Below are positions 24,432 to 37,110 of a stretch of DNA of 64,000 nt, one piece after another. The notes under the pieces are model-generated. The model saw nothing but the letters and a program-made list of their open reading frames with translations. It was not told the DNA's origin and did no database searches. Source of the stretch: Spirogloea muscicola (Eukaryota > Streptophyta > Zygnematophyceae > Spirogloeales > Spirogloeaceae); contig WELB01000031.1 of assembly GCA_009602725.1 (NCBI GenBank), positions 29,317 through 93,316 of the forward strand, written 5' to 3'. A program made the position numbers and the translations under genes. Position 1 is the stretch's first letter. Each line of letters opens with the position of its first letter.

Positions 24432-26474
24432 TCAATGACACATAGCCTTTGATGGAGAGGAGCAGTACAGCAAATGTTCGCAACTAGCAGACTGGGATGG
24501 AGAAAGGCAAGAGAAATTCACTCGTGGCCATCCACTGCTTCTGTGGATGACAAGACCCTGCTTGCCACTTCGGAGTGCTTGAGCTTGAAGATTAGAACAG
24601 GAGGTGCACTGGGGAAAGAATCTCTGCAGAACATTGTCTGCAATCAATAGGAAGAAACTCTACTATCAGCCAGCCATGACTGCAGCAATAAGACGCAGTA
24701 TACTCCTAAGTGAGCTGGCCCGTCACATTTGATGCTAGCTGACGCCTGATTTGTGCTTCCTTGGCACCTACCTGTGCCTTTTGCAAGTGTCTGGCGGCTT
24801 GCATTAGTAGCTTTGTGGGAGGATTGTCTTAGCATTGGCTTCAGGGCATCAGACCGCCACCAAGGTGACTGCACGACTGGCAGCTGAGTAGCATTTGCTG
24901 CTTTGTGAAAGCCTCTGCCGTAAACGACCACGTTTGGTGGCATGTGATCTGCATGACTGCCAGTCACTATCAACAGCAGCATTCAGATTGTCGCGGGCAT
25001 TCAGCGATGCAAGATTCGTGGAATCGAGTCAATCAGAGTAGCAGGTCAATTGATGTGCTTCAAGGACGCATGCACCCTGGCAAAAGTAATGCACAGTGGC
25101 CTAAATGATCTAAGAGAGGCACAAAGCTGGAACTACAAGAGAAAAGAAAAGTGTGCTTGCCAGTTATTTACCAGGGGCCAGTACTTTTCCCACAGTGATG
25201 GCAACCATATTGTCTATACAGGTCAACGACAGTGCTCCGCTCCGCCTGGTTTGCTGGTTCCTTTCCCCTCGGAGCTGTCAACAAGATGTCATTTAAATTT
25301 GACTGGTTAGAACCTGGCAACGACAAGCAACTTGCCCACTGTCTTTTTAAGGAGTATTCAAGTAGCAGCAAACAGCAGCATTTGATATAATCTCTGGAGT
25401 CCACAAGTGCTGACATCCTACTATCCTACAGATGCTAACTCGCTGGAAGTAAGTAGAGAAAGTAGACCTGCTAGTGATGCACGAGCTTTGGCACCAGGGT
25501 GCCACAAGCTGCTCGGCAGCACCTGACGAAACGAACCTCCAAGAGCCTAGGAACATACAGGTAACCTGATTATAGTTGAATTATTTTTTGTATAACAACT
25601 TATTGAGATAGTTTTGTATTCAATATACTATAAGAAATGAAGTGCGCTGGACTGAACAATTGGCACTAGCAGACTGCTATCAGCACACACATGGCAAGCA
25701 GGCACGGCCTCTGACCTTAAATGCGACCATCCCAACAATGCCATGGAGGAGAAGGTCCTCCTTGGAAAGTCCTCTGACTTGCTGCCTTGTCTGCCACTGT
25801 CTAACAGTTGCAGCTGCCTACATAGAACAAGATAAGGTGAGAGGGGACAGGAAAGGCTAAAGGGGGGGCTGACACTCTTGCTTGCAACCAAGGCAAGATG
25901 ATGACACTATTTGCCCTTCGCTTCTAGATAGCAGAATGCACCACAGCTACCAAGCATTTCTCAACTACTTGCACAGCAGTGCTGCTGCTGCTGTAGCTCT
26001 GTGCCAAGTCAGCACACCTGTGCAGCAGCAGCAGAGGAAGCTCCAACAGCGAGGCCCCCGAGAGCCGGGCCGAGCAGCGGTCGGACGCAGGACACGTTCA
26101 GGAACAGTCCCAGGTGCTGGCAGAATGAGAGGCAAAAATTAGTGAGCTTTGACCTCCCAAGCAAGAATGGTGGCACCATGCACATGTAGAAGGCGAGAAG
26201 CTGAAGCCTTGCGAGCGACCTCTCTGCGCCGCTGAAGCACAAGTATCTGGTGCAGGTGCAAATTGCTGCAGCATTTATATCCAGTGCTGTATAGACTCCG
26301 CAAGTCCGAGGAACCAATGGAGGCTACCTGGGCAGACGAGAGCCCCGCCGCGAAGGCGAGGTGCGCAGCGCCGAGCTGAAGGAGCACCGGCCCCGCCGGC
26401 GCGACGAGGTCAGCGATGTACTCGAGGGCAGGCCGCGGAACCAGGGTCTCGCGCCGCTGGACGTCTCGTCCCAT
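24432..26474 (-). CDS. Conserved protein, small hydrophobic segments plus CxxC...DH...CxxC motif
   Basis: I assemble this from exons with consistent splice borders. Exon A (to 26325) ends ALEYIADLVAPAGPVLLQLG, AAHLAFAAGLSSAQ before a GT donor. Exon B (26118-26015) has RPLLGPALGGLAVGASSAAA. Exon C (near 25810-25730) reads RQQVRGLSKEDLLLHGIVGM then VAFK before GT. Exon D (25320-25200) ends DLYRQYGCHHCGKS. Later exons contain ADHMPPNVVVYGRG (24950 region) and LQRFFPQCTSCSNLQAQ (24630-24570). The order CxxC, DH, CxxC resembles a treble-clef/HNH-like zinc site, while the glycine/alanine-rich N-terminal segments look membrane-associated. I believe it is a conserved eukaryotic protein of unknown role. 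The start at 26474 (MGRDVQRRETL) is a guess. Confidence 0.6.
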
Positions 26475-27239
26475 CCTCCGGGGACTGAGTCGTCGGCACC
26501 GCAGAATAACTCTCGCCTGGCGCCGGCAGCGACCGGCCGCCTCGCCGGCGGGGCAAGCTGCCGCGGTGGCGAGCCGGAGGTCCCGCCGCAGGACGCGGCG
26601 CGCCTCGCGCCGGCTGAGGCGGCCGGCGGCGTCGCTTGCGCGTCCTGTTCCCGCCACTGTTTGTAACGGCTTGAACAGTGTATTGGCTTCAAAGCTTGGC
26701 CTCCCATTGGAAGAAATGTTCCTTCCTTTCATCTCATGAAATTCAATTGCGCACCACTCGCCTGTCCATTCTTTCTTGGCTGGCTTCTGCCAGCCCCTCC
26801 ACTTTATGGGCGAGCTCCTCCTCTTCCTCTCTCGGGTCCGCAAATGAGGCATCATTGATTTGGTGGCCGAGTAGAGGCCGAGTCAAGCATAGCCAGCCCG
26901 AAAATGAAATGACAAGGTCCGAAGGGGCCGAAAGGGGCTGTCCCAGAGCTTCTTTCCCAGTAGGAGAATCACTTAGAAACCGTCAAGTTCAAGAGCCGCA
27001 AGGTAGAAAGGCTAGCCGCCGGGGCTGACAAGGCAGCGCAAGCGGCCTTCTTCCCCCTGGCCCCCGTCTCGTACTCTGTTGATTCTATTTTGGGCTGGCT
27101 TTTCCAGCCCCTACTCTCCATGGGCGAGCACTTTCTTCTTCCACCTGGCTCTTGCGGCCAGAGACTTCCACTGATCAGCTCCGCCCCGCCCGGAGCTCTC
27201 GCATGCGGCGTTGCCGCTGCGGCGGCGACTGCGGCGGCG
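26475..27239 (+). repeat. LINE tail pieces upstream of HEN1
   Basis: After GC-rich DNA to about 26640, the sequence shows the LINE 3' UTR phrase gaacagtgtattggctt (26674-26690) and a hairpin tail at 26762-26830 (ttggctggcttctgccagcc). A second hairpin tail lies at 27061-27140 (ttttgggctggcttttccag, then ggcgagcactttcttcttcc). The second ends only about 100 bases before the HEN1 start codon, so the HEN1 leader or promoter overlaps LINE-derived DNA. Confidence 0.6.
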
Positions 27240-30200
27240 ATGGCCGCCGCGGCGTCGGTCACGCCCAAGGCGGAGCTGCAGCGGTGGTGCGACCGGCGCT
27301 TCGGGCAGCCGGCGCGTCTGCAATACGAGTGCGAGGCAGAGCCTCGGTTGGGTGTGCCGCCGTCATTCCGCTGCACATGCATCCTGCCGGACGGGCGCCG
27401 CTTTGACGGGAAGCAGGCCAGATTGACCAAGCGGGCCGCCGAGCACGATGCAGCTGAGACAGCACTGTGTGAGGTTAGCGTGCCTACACATGTTCACTAC
27501 TTTGTACCTCATCTGGCCGAGCTTGCGGCTCTGTGGAGAACTCCGATGGCGTGGCTGGGTTGCCGCAAGACCTGAGACCTTCTGTCAAACCTACAACGTC
27601 TGCCACAGTGACTTCGGAGAAGGCTTCACTGAGGCTGCACTGTCCAAGAATTTCTCTATGCTTTGCCGGGCCTGCCGAGACCCAACAGTTGGAAAGGATA
27701 GTCCCATAAGTTGGACATCCTTAACTAGCTCTTTCTGCAGAGCAGCCATGCTCATCTGGACGTCAGTATCTTTCTCCTCAGGTCAGCAGGAATGATCTGG
27801 AAGTTGACAGATTTGAAACAGCAGGCACCGCTTCAGATGCTGAAGGTAGATCACAGAAGCTTCATCAACAGCTACAGGACACGTTTAGTGACGAGGTAGA
27901 TATCGAAGTTGCCTGGGAGCTTAAAATGAGCTCTTCTTATTGGTTGTACGGTTGGTGTCCATTGAGCTTCTGACGACCTTCAAGATACATTTGTAAATAT
28001 ATGTATATCCAATCTTAATATATTTGCTGCTCGCTTCGTGTTTGTGCAATGATGGACTAGCTCAACTTGCTTCAAGACAAGGATTCTTACAAACCTGGCG
28101 TCTGCTTGGATATGTATCCAGATGCGCCTCCATTGACATTGACGAAGTCTCCTTCCATGTCCTACAGAGCCTCTTGACACACTTGCCGCTGAGGGAGCAT
28201 GCTTTGGCGGCTGCAAGGCATGGAGACAGGCACTGCATGCTTCCATTGGCAGTGCTGGCAGCCTTTGACAACAAGCTGCTGACAGCCTGCAAAGCTGTTC
28301 ATCCAGCTTGCGAAGGAGACCCAGTGGGCTTACTTGTCCTGCTCCTGAAGGCTGCGGAGATGGTGCCATCCTTGAGGCTCTGCACAGAAAGCGGTCTTTG
28401 GCTTGGCCGAGCAGAAGCCTGTTCACAGGAGCTACTGAATGCTTTGCAGGATGATGATACTACACCAAATCATAATATGCAAGACTTCAGTCACCCGCAC
28501 ATTATAGTCAAGGGCAAGACAGGCAGCGGGTATCTTGAGGAGGACAAAGACCTCGCTGTCACAGATGCTGTGATAGTGTCGTGCTCGCCAGCACAGCCTG
28601 CAAGAACTTTGAGACTGCCTCTGCCAAGAAATCGTACTACCTTGACGAAGTTGCCAAGGCTTTAGCTTGCAAGAATGCCGGTTGCGTTCTTATTAGCAGG
28701 TCGCTCGTGACTCTGACATGCTTCTTGGCAGTGTCGCAGTAGAGAAGTCTCGGCCGTCTGCAGTAGTATGCTCCTATGAAAGAGTGATGATGCCATGCCG
28801 TTCACCCCAGGTAATCACAGCTACTTCAGCCGTTACTTGTCTGTGACAACACTGACCCTGTACTGATGACTTGCTTGTTTGTCAGGCTGGCCGGCAAGTC
28901 ATCCTCCACTCTACGTTTCTATTCACCCCTGCCTGCTCCTTTAGGACTTTCCGCAAGGAAGCAATATGAGCAGAGGAAGCCTGCTCATGATGCAGAAGCC
29001 TCTGCAGCCAGCAGATACGGTGATCCGTGCATCACACTGAATAAGCGTGCTAGCTGGCTAGCTGGACGCTGTATCTCTGGAGACGCTATTTTGATGGGAG
29101 CTGTGGCACCCTGGCGCTATCAGAGTTCTTCGGTGGAGGTGCTATCTTTACTTAAATATCAAGAGTAATATCTCAGAGCCCTCTGATTGGCTGACCCCAA
29201 ACCGTCCATGTTGGAGCACTACATAGTCGCCTCTTGCCACTCCATTGCTTGAGATTGATCATACTGACATTGTGCGAAAGGCTTCTGGAGTGGTATACAC
29301 CATTACACATATCATGATCTGACTCAAGTCAAGCTTGTGATCTAGCACCGAACCAACTTGTGCCTGCAGGCTGTCATACTTGCGCAGCCCTCTTGGGGCT
29401 TATAAGAAAAGCACGTCAGCACCCATCGCATGCCTTCTACCCATCCACTTTGCAAGCGTCAAGCGATGGCATGGAAAGCTTCCCAAGGCACTCCTTTCCG
29501 AGTACAATGAGCAGCACAAGTACGAATTGCCCGGCAGAATACCTGGAACAGATTACAGGTACATGTACCATATTGGTGTCTTGTTTGTAAGCATGTCGAC
29601 TCATACTAATCGGTGTCTCACTCAGCAAAGTTTCCTCCTGAAGTAAATATAGCAGCATCCTGATTTTGTTGAGTGCCTTTAATTAGTCCGTGAGTATTGT
29701 GTCACTGGAGTGCATAACAGGTTCTTTCCAGTGCAAGCTTGTCAGAAGCCTTGTGGGGAGATTCTGTGCACAGATGCCGTGGAGGGCTATGCGATTGAGA
29801 AGGGAGTGTCTGCTCTGGGTCCTTTCACATGCCAGCTCATTGTGATCACCAACTACAGCGAGATGAAGGCTACATCAACACACGCATATGGCACCCAAAG
29901 TGATGCTGCACACAGGTAAGGGGTCAATGAAGAAGCCTTCTTGTGAAGCACAGCATCGAGCAGGTGTATGAAGGCTGGAAGAGGGTCACTGCGAAGGTGC
30001 AGCAAGCCTTTGATATCGATCTAAAGACTTTGGCACACCGCTGCAAGCTATGGTCACTGTCACTCTGGCTTGTGTAACTTGCAGCAACCTTACTCCCAAA
30101 CCTACTGGCTAGATGAAGTCTGATGTTGTTGCAATGTTGTTGGTCCTATGCCTGCAGTGCTGCCCTGGCTGTCCTTCACCTTCTTCAAAAAGCTTATGAA

Positions 30201-32873
30201 GCAGACCTGCAAGTAGCAAGTGGTGCCATTGACACCTCCTGCAGTCCATTGACCCTCAGTGCAAGTCTGACCTCAGAGGAAGCAAGTCTGGCTCCAGAAG
30301 AAGCACCTGTGGTAGACGTAGAGCACCCATCAGCTGCATCTGTAGACATTGCCCAACATGCTGACTGCATGAAGAGGTTTGAGAGGCACATGCAGCAAGA
30401 GGTGAACAATCATTCTGAAGGGGCAACCTCATGGTCAGCCCATATTTTTGAAGGTCAGCCCCAGGATTGGACCAATGACGATTCTAGGTCCTGTGGTTCC
30501 TTTGTCACCATCACGCACACCATATGGACAACTTGTTCAGGAGATGAAGCATTGGCCAAACTTTGCAGTGCGCTTCCAGGGGTTCCCTCGTCTTCAGGAC
30601 CTGACTCGGACCTGATCATTTTGGAGCAACACCAGGAGTTTCCACTTGAGCTCGGGTCACGAGCAGTAGTAGAGCCGCTGGAAAACTGCATAGCTATGAT
30701 GCAAGTTGGGCAGACTGCAAGGTTGCCTCTACACATCTCGTATCCAGTGGCAGCCAATGAACAAGGTAGCAGATACTAAAGTTGCTCCAGCACAGCCAAG
30801 GTCGGAGAAATGTCAAGAATTGCTCCAGAATGTCAAGAATTGATGCCAGGCTTTGACGGTCTACTTATTCAGCTCTCATTCAGCTCTTGTTCAGCTCAAA
30901 TCCAAATGTAGCTTTTTATATCTGTTGACCAAGGACAGTCCATGCTGTACGAAAATAATCTCCCTGGTTGTCTGAATTGGTTGTGGTTGGTACTTCGCTT
31001 GGCAAGTTGCTGGAAAGTTTGAGGTCATGTGCGAGGTGAAATTGCTGTCCTGTGAACATCCAGCTGAGAAAAGGCTGGAAAGTGCTGTGTTCAACCCAAG
31101 TCTTGCCAAGCAAAGGATACAATATGCTCTCAACTTTATCAAGGACATCGGAGCAAAATCAATGGTGGGTTGTTCATGACTATTTACTGCTCCCAAGGAT
31201 GTTAGACTGCAGCACGTAACAAGTGCAGGACTTTCAGATGTGAAAAGGAAAATTGGCCATGGAAGAAGACCTTTCAAGCTCATACATATAATACATGCAT
31301 GTCATACAAAGTCTGAATTGGTCATACATAGGCCATCTGCTAATTTCATCCTCATTATGTTTAGCTTACCACACTGATCACAATCAAGCTCGATTGGTGC
31401 ATACAGGTGGACCTTGGCTGTGGTGCAGGTGCTCTTTTGGAGCCTATGCTCTTGGAACAGCTGCAATTGTCATTCATTGCTGGTGTTGATATCTCCATGA
31501 AAGGCTTGAAACAAGCTGCCAAGGCAGGTCACAGGCGCACGCCTCTCAACATGAAGCCTGCAGATTGTAGATCTTGCGTTGGTCGATTCGGGTCAAGCTT
31601 TTGTTCTACTCGTTTCTCACATGTTTATCTAGTCCCCTGCACTTGCAGGTTCTGACGCGAGGAGCAGAGAAGCTGGCTGGCGATTTTGGCAACTGTGAGA
31701 AAGAGACTGAAGCCCCGCAGATTATGCTGTATGAAGGCAACCTTGCAGAGCCAGACAAACGGCTTGTGGGGTTGGACTTGGCCACCTGCATAGAGGTGAA
31801 ACCTTGTACAGCCAGTCGCCTTTGAAGGTTGAGGGTAGCATGTTGCCAACAGGTACAGACAATGCAGAGGTGGAAAGTGAGCTCACAATTAACATTACAG
31901 CACTTATGAACTTGCTGCAGGTCATTGAGCATCTGGATAAGGACGTCATGACTGTTGTGGAGGATGCTCTTCTGGGAGGCTTCAAGCCAAAGATACTACT
32001 CTTGTCAACGCCTAACATCGAATACAATCCACTCATTTTGTCGTCGACCCAAATAGTACCAGTTGGTATGATAACCAGCCCCAAGCTGACATTCATGAAC
32101 AACATGACAAGATATCTAGTGACAAAAGAAAGTCAGTGCTTAAGGCCCTGTGTTATGTAAGTGATTGATGTGGGAAGTGTTAGCAGGTCCAGGTCTCCAA
32201 CTGCATCTGGTGGAAGCTACTCCATAGATTGTGATTGGAAGCTTGTTAGACAAATGCTCAGGTTCCTAGAGTGTGCAGGTGGTGAGAGGCCTGCACTGGC
32301 TCCAAGCTCATACAAAGACTGCCCGGTAGATATCGTCATAGCTTCTGCCAATACCATATGGTGCAATGCTTATTTTGCATATCGCAATAATTTGAGAGAA
32401 ATATGGCAGTCTGAGAAACATTATGCTGTCCACACTGTCCACATTGTTCACAATCTGGTATATCTGACATGGCAGAGTTGGCACAATGGACTTGACTTGC
32501 ATGCTTACTTCTGTGGCAGTTGCGCAATGAGGACCACCAATTTGAGTGGACTCGAGACGAGTTTCAAGAGTGGGCACAGAGCTTGGCTAAGAAGCATGCC
32601 TACTCTGTTCGATTTGATGGTGTTGGGGAGCTTCCTGGAGGGCCAGGGTATGCATCTCAGCTTGCTATCTTTTCAGCACTAACACCAAAGCAAGCAACAC
32701 AAGACCAGCAGAGCAAGGCAACTTTAATCGGTGGGCTCATCACTAAAGTTGATATTGACGACAAGGTATTGATTGGTGTTGAGTGTGAAAGTTGGCTTTA
32801 TGTATTCTTGCTAATTACAAGGGCGCAGATGTTGCCCAGTGGCATTGAGTTTCATGATGGCATGCAGTCTTGA
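27240..32873 (+). CDS. HEN1: Small-RNA 2'-O-methyltransferase HEN1, plant type
   Basis: HEN1 methylates the 2'-OH of the 3'-terminal nucleotide of miRNA and siRNA duplexes. Start: ATG at 27240 (MAAAASVTPKAELQRWC). Exon 1 is a dsRNA-binding domain (FRCTCILPDGRRFDGKQARL, then KRAAEHDAAETALCEV). Exon near 28040-28440 matches the central La-like/dsRNA-binding part (MLPLAVLAAFDNKLLTACKA). 30123-30779 carries the FKBP-like region typical of plants (FVTITHTIWT, MMQVGQTARLPLHISYP). The methyltransferase domain has VDLGCGAGALLEP (31408), VGLDLATCIE joined by splicing to VIEHLDKDV (31921), and NEDHQFEWTRDEFQEW (32525). The metal-binding E-x2-E-H and the later His are therefore kept. The end after GGPGYASQLAIFSA is uncertain; a last exon is possible. 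It is convergent with NXD1. Confidence 0.9.
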
Positions 32874-33570
32874 GTAGGTGTGTAGGAGAGCTCTGATTGC
32901 ACTGTGCTGGACTCTCTAAGTAGTCAAGATGGTATAACAAGTCAGTGCATCTGAGGCATGCAATGGGGACAATGCATGCAGCATTTGCCAACCTCTTCCC
33001 ATATGCAACTTGTGCTGAGCTATAAGCTCTTCATTCTGTATTGACATCATACTGCGTTTGAGCAGGAACCAGCTGGTGGGGTCAGATACAATACTGTGTG
33101 GCAGTGGCCACAGGGACTCGCATAGAATGAGAGGGTGTCTCTTGCTCAAGTTGCACACGCATAGGAGGCAGGTGGAGTGACAAGTGGCTCTGAGGACCAT
33201 TGAAGTGAGCAACATGGACATGCAGTAGGCAGATCTGATCTGTAATGTAACCTGCGCTTGTTGCCCTCGTATCACAGTAGCTAGAAGCATCACTGTGCTT
33301 GCATGTGCACCTTACCTCACTTGTGCATGCGATGGCATGGACAGATCTAGTCACTATGCAGGCCACCCAGAGTAGACTGAAAGCATTGATTGCTTGCCAT
33401 CATGCAGAGCAGGAGGTATCTCCGATGCAAATCTGACTCCATCTCCACAGGAGCTCCGTGGCCGTAATTGTGGCAGAACCAGACTGAATATGACATGCTT
33501 TGTGGTGAGTTGGAGGCCTGCTGCCTGCACTCATTGTTTGTTTGCAAGGTGGCATTCATCTGTTACAGGA
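32874..33570. other. Convergent intergenic region between HEN1 and NXD1
   Basis: This probably holds both 3' UTRs. No repeat or extra gene could be supported, although a last HEN1 exon might be hidden here. Confidence 0.4.
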
Positions 33571-36031
33571 CTATGATACAGGGACTGGCTCTGCCTCAAG
33601 ATGCTTCTTGGCAACTGCCAAATGCTCTCTCCTGCTAGTAGCTGTTGCCTTGGTAACAAGGGGGGCCGCAACTTCCATGTACAGGTGATCAAACGCGATT
33701 GCAAAAACCGGCTTGCCCTGCAGGATGGTCTGAAGGTCCGCCCTCGAGGGCCTGGCCAGCATAGGGCTTCGTAAGTGGAAACCTTGGGTGTGGGGGGCTG
33801 CCTCATCGGGGAGGGCAACAACAGCCGGCTTCACAACCCTGACTCTGTTGCACATCAGCATAATGTCCTATATTCAGCATCTCCAAGCAAGGCAGGCGTC
33901 AAGGCTTCAGATTGTCCAGAGACCGGGGTATGCACATGAGCACATAAGGCTATACATTCACACCCGCTCAAGGTGCAGTAACAGCACCCAATGGCCAAAC
34001 GCCACCTGTACTCACCCACAGTGCAGGCTGCAAGAATACTTGAGCAGCTCAGGGCGTGACTGTGTTCTTCCACTGCAGCACGAAGTAGAGCAGCTTGTTG
34101 TGAGCATGGTGGACATCAACTGCTGGTTGTAGCATTTACCTCTGTGAGGTGCACAGCGAATTTACATGTTGATGTTTAATAGATGACAAGGTGGATGCGT
34201 CAGGCATGAGGTGAGGAGCAAGTTGACCTGAAGCTTGGCAGTGACATCCGTATCCGCAGGCCAGACCATGAGCTTCGCTCGTCTGCATGAACATCGCCAT
34301 TGGTAAGGTCGCCACTTTACAAGACACCAATTGGCTTACGCTCACCTTGAGAGTTGTGCAAACTTGACAACACAGGAGTAAGAGTTTCAACTAAAGGCAG
34401 AAAGATACTGAGTATCAACTCTATAGGGAGGGCGAGGCCAAAGTCGTCGGAAAAGCCCTGCTAAATGTATCATGACAGCACTCAAATAAAGGAAGCGACT
34501 AAACTCAAAAGTTTATCTTGTACCTGCTGTTGGGAGTGTGATCCTGCAGAGCGGGTGACTAGGTTCGGCACCCTCTGTGTCCTCAACAACTAGGGACTCT
34601 CGAATCTTCGAGCTGGCAATCTCCTTACGATTTCTTGATGACCTCAGCAGCGGCATCTGCAGCCATCTTGGTGTGTTGGGCATCCTCTCTACAGTCTGGT
34701 GAGTCGCAGGATTGGTCAAGTCATGTCAAGTCAAGTAAGTAAAGCTGGAGCCAAGCAAAGAGAACGATCTGTACTTCAGTGGCCAAATGACCAGCAATAC
34801 AAACTTGTGCACGCCAATGTTCTGTCCTTTATGGGTTAGCTGGTTCAGCAATACAGACATGTGCACGCCACGATGAGCTCTCTAGAGGGGTGAGATCTTG
34901 CTCAGCTTGCTGTGCCTGCCTTTGTGAAGGAGGCCAGGCTGCTGGGGAGGCCCACATGCTGTGACAGCACGCTCTCATCAGTAGCGACTCGAAGCTGCCC
35001 CAGATAGACACATAAGAGGCAAAAGTCATGCTAGGACTTGGTGGCAAAGTGCCACTTCAGGCTGTCTTTGACATCCTGCGTGTTGCAACGAGAAAATTGG
35101 GCTAGCAAGACCGGCAAGCAAGCTGAGCAAGATCAGAAGGCAGCAGGTGAGCACCCACCATAATGCCATGATTGCGTGCCGGCTGGCTGTTGACGAGCAC
35201 ACGGGCGGCCCACCTGCAGAATCTCACATACAGTGGTCACGGGGAGTCGAAGCCCGAATCTCATGTATGTCTGCCGGCAGACTCACAGCAAGGATAGAGG
35301 GTGCGCCCATGGAGTTCACTGAGCTAATCAATTGGAATCCGTGGCATGCTACAAGGCCGCAAAAGAAAAGTGAGAATGTTCACTGTGTTCTACCTGCTGG
35401 GTGTACATGGAAGAGGGCGTACTCACGCGCAGGATGTGGGCGGATTCCACACAATGCCTGCCAGCACCACGAGCTGCAGGCGGCAAGGGCGAGCACACAG
35501 ATTGGCCTCGTCAAGATCGCTTAGATTGAAAGCTTGCAACGTTGGAAAATTTCTCGTCGTCGTCCGCTCTCAAGGCGCACGGCAGGGGTCCATCCTCGCC
35601 CACAGGCGGAGGGAGGCGCAGCGGCAAGGTGGGACGGAGTGGCTGGCACCTCGTCGAAGCGGTCCGCGGGGCTGGAGTCGTACTGCGCGAGGTAGAGGCC
35701 GCCCAGCGTGTAGCTGTGGTGGGCGTCGAGAGAGACGATCAGCGTGTCGTGCACCGCAGCAGAGGTGCAGATTAATCCCACCGAGCGGGGGCGGCGCCGG
35801 GAGCAGGGCGGGGGTGCCTCACCCGAAGGCCTCGACGAGGCGGAGGTCCGGCGGGACGAAGCGGCGGGCGACGTCAGCGCGGACGAGGTGCAGCTGGTAG
35901 ATGGCCCTGCCGGCGCGCGCGGGCCCGCGGCGGCGCCGTGGCGGTNCTGTGAAGACCCACGGCGGGCCTCGCGCGTAGTCGTCAACGCCGCCGCCGCCGC
36001 CGTTGCCGCCGCCGCCACCGCCGCGAGTCAT
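33571..36031 (-). CDS. NXD1: NEOXANTHIN-DEFICIENT 1-like protein
   Basis: NXD1 is a plastid-lineage protein, with an acetoacetate-decarboxylase-like fold, required for neoxanthin formation from violaxanthin; its biochemical role is unsettled. Start: ATG at 36031, then a Gly-rich stretch and PPWVFT, AIYQLHLVRADVARRF, PPDLRLVEAFG up to a GT donor. Exon 2 (35710-35646) reads YTLGGLYLAQYDSSPADRFD. Exon 3 (35486-35442) reads LVVLAGIVWNPPTSC. Exon 4 (about 35208-35150) reads WAARVLVNSQPARNHGI. The last exon (about 33860-33571) reads RVRVVKPAVV and VFAIAFDHLYMEVAAPLV. The order and wording match the plant family. An ambiguous base (35946) lies within exon 1. The middle exons (33.9-35.0 kb) are not resolved. 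Confidence 0.85.
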
Positions 36032-36359
36032 GGCCGGCGCAGCCCGCGGCCGCGGCGCGCCCGGCGGGGCAGCCGGGCGGACCAGGTCAGGGTCTGGGAT
36101 TTATCCCCTATCCATCCCCGCGCCCAGGTGGCGTTGCCCACCTGGATTGCCGGCCCGCGGCGGCAGCGGAAAGACGCGTCTCGGGATTCTTGTCCACGGC
36201 CAGACAATGTCGGGAACGAAGTCGACCGAGGGCCCTAGATCGCGAACCCCTTCACAACTCTAAAACCCAAGACCTAGTGGTGACTGTATGGCCATTCGTC
36301 GTAGTAGCCACTTGTCTTCACCAAATGACTTCAGCTTTTGTGTTGGAAGTCTCCCTCTT
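36032..36359. other. NXD1 upstream region
   Basis: GC-rich to about 36240, consistent with a CpG-rich promoter, then a shift to AT-richer sequence that leads into a LINE tail. No specific promoter motif could be supported. Confidence 0.4.
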
Positions 36360-36545
36360 CATAAGTCAGCTTGTCGGACCTGTGTGTTCTCACCCGTGGG
36401 TACTTGAAGTCACACTGTCACCTTAGCCACCTCAGCATAGGGCATCGTTTCATGTAGCCTCTCTTACTTATTGCAATGGGCTTTGCCTGAACAATATACC
36501 GGCTTAAATTGGCCTCTCTTGCATCTCATATGCTCCGCGCCTTAT
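36360..36545 (+). repeat. LINE tail, type b
   Basis: The sequence has cagcttgtcggacctgtgtg, the CCCGTGGGTACTTGA end, and the type-b 3' UTR including gaacaatataccggcttaaa. It parallels 3015-3195 and 21560-21735 and ends where an oppositely oriented LINE tail region begins. Confidence 0.65.
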
Positions 36546-36667
36546 CTCTCTTCCCTGCGTCAAGACAGAGCTGGGTAGGCTTAATCAATGACTCAGTTGC
36601 AAATGAACAAGCATAAGCTCTTCTGAAGGAGACAGTGCTAAGAAGAAGGAAATTCCGTATGTAAGAA

Positions 36668-37110
36668 AAAAATGTAGGCCAAATGGCCAAGTACAAAGGC
36701 AAGCACATCTAAAGATCTACATAACCTACAGCAGATTGACCCGCTCAATAACCACGGGTCAAAATATAAAGGTCACTGATCGATGCATGAATATTAGATG
36801 CCAGAAACGGAGCCCTTCTGCCACCAACTAGAGCTCGACCAGCTGGTGCAAGGCACTAGCCTGAGCACGCTGCAAACAGGCCGAAACTCGTCGTCGCAAG
36901 AGCAACAGATATGCAGCTGGCAAGCCCATCTCAGCCGGAAACACATCTGCACATCGAGTGTAGCCTAGATTGGCATTATTTTGAAGGGCGTGTGGAAACG
37001 AGGACCCAGACAGCCATAGCTGTCGGATGCCGCTGGCTGGAGCTGATCGCATTGGGGGTAATCGGAGTAATTGGAGTAGTGCCGCTAAGAGGTGCTAGCC
37101 TATAAGCACG
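36668..37110 (-). repeat. LINE 3' end, type a
   Basis: The minus strand encodes NANLGYTRCADVFPAEMGLP and AAYLLLLRRRVSACLQRAQA, then the tail with the stop near 36744 and the 3' UTR to about 36670. It is a close inverted copy of 4130-4575. Parts of the coding end differ by small insertions and deletions. Confidence 0.75.
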
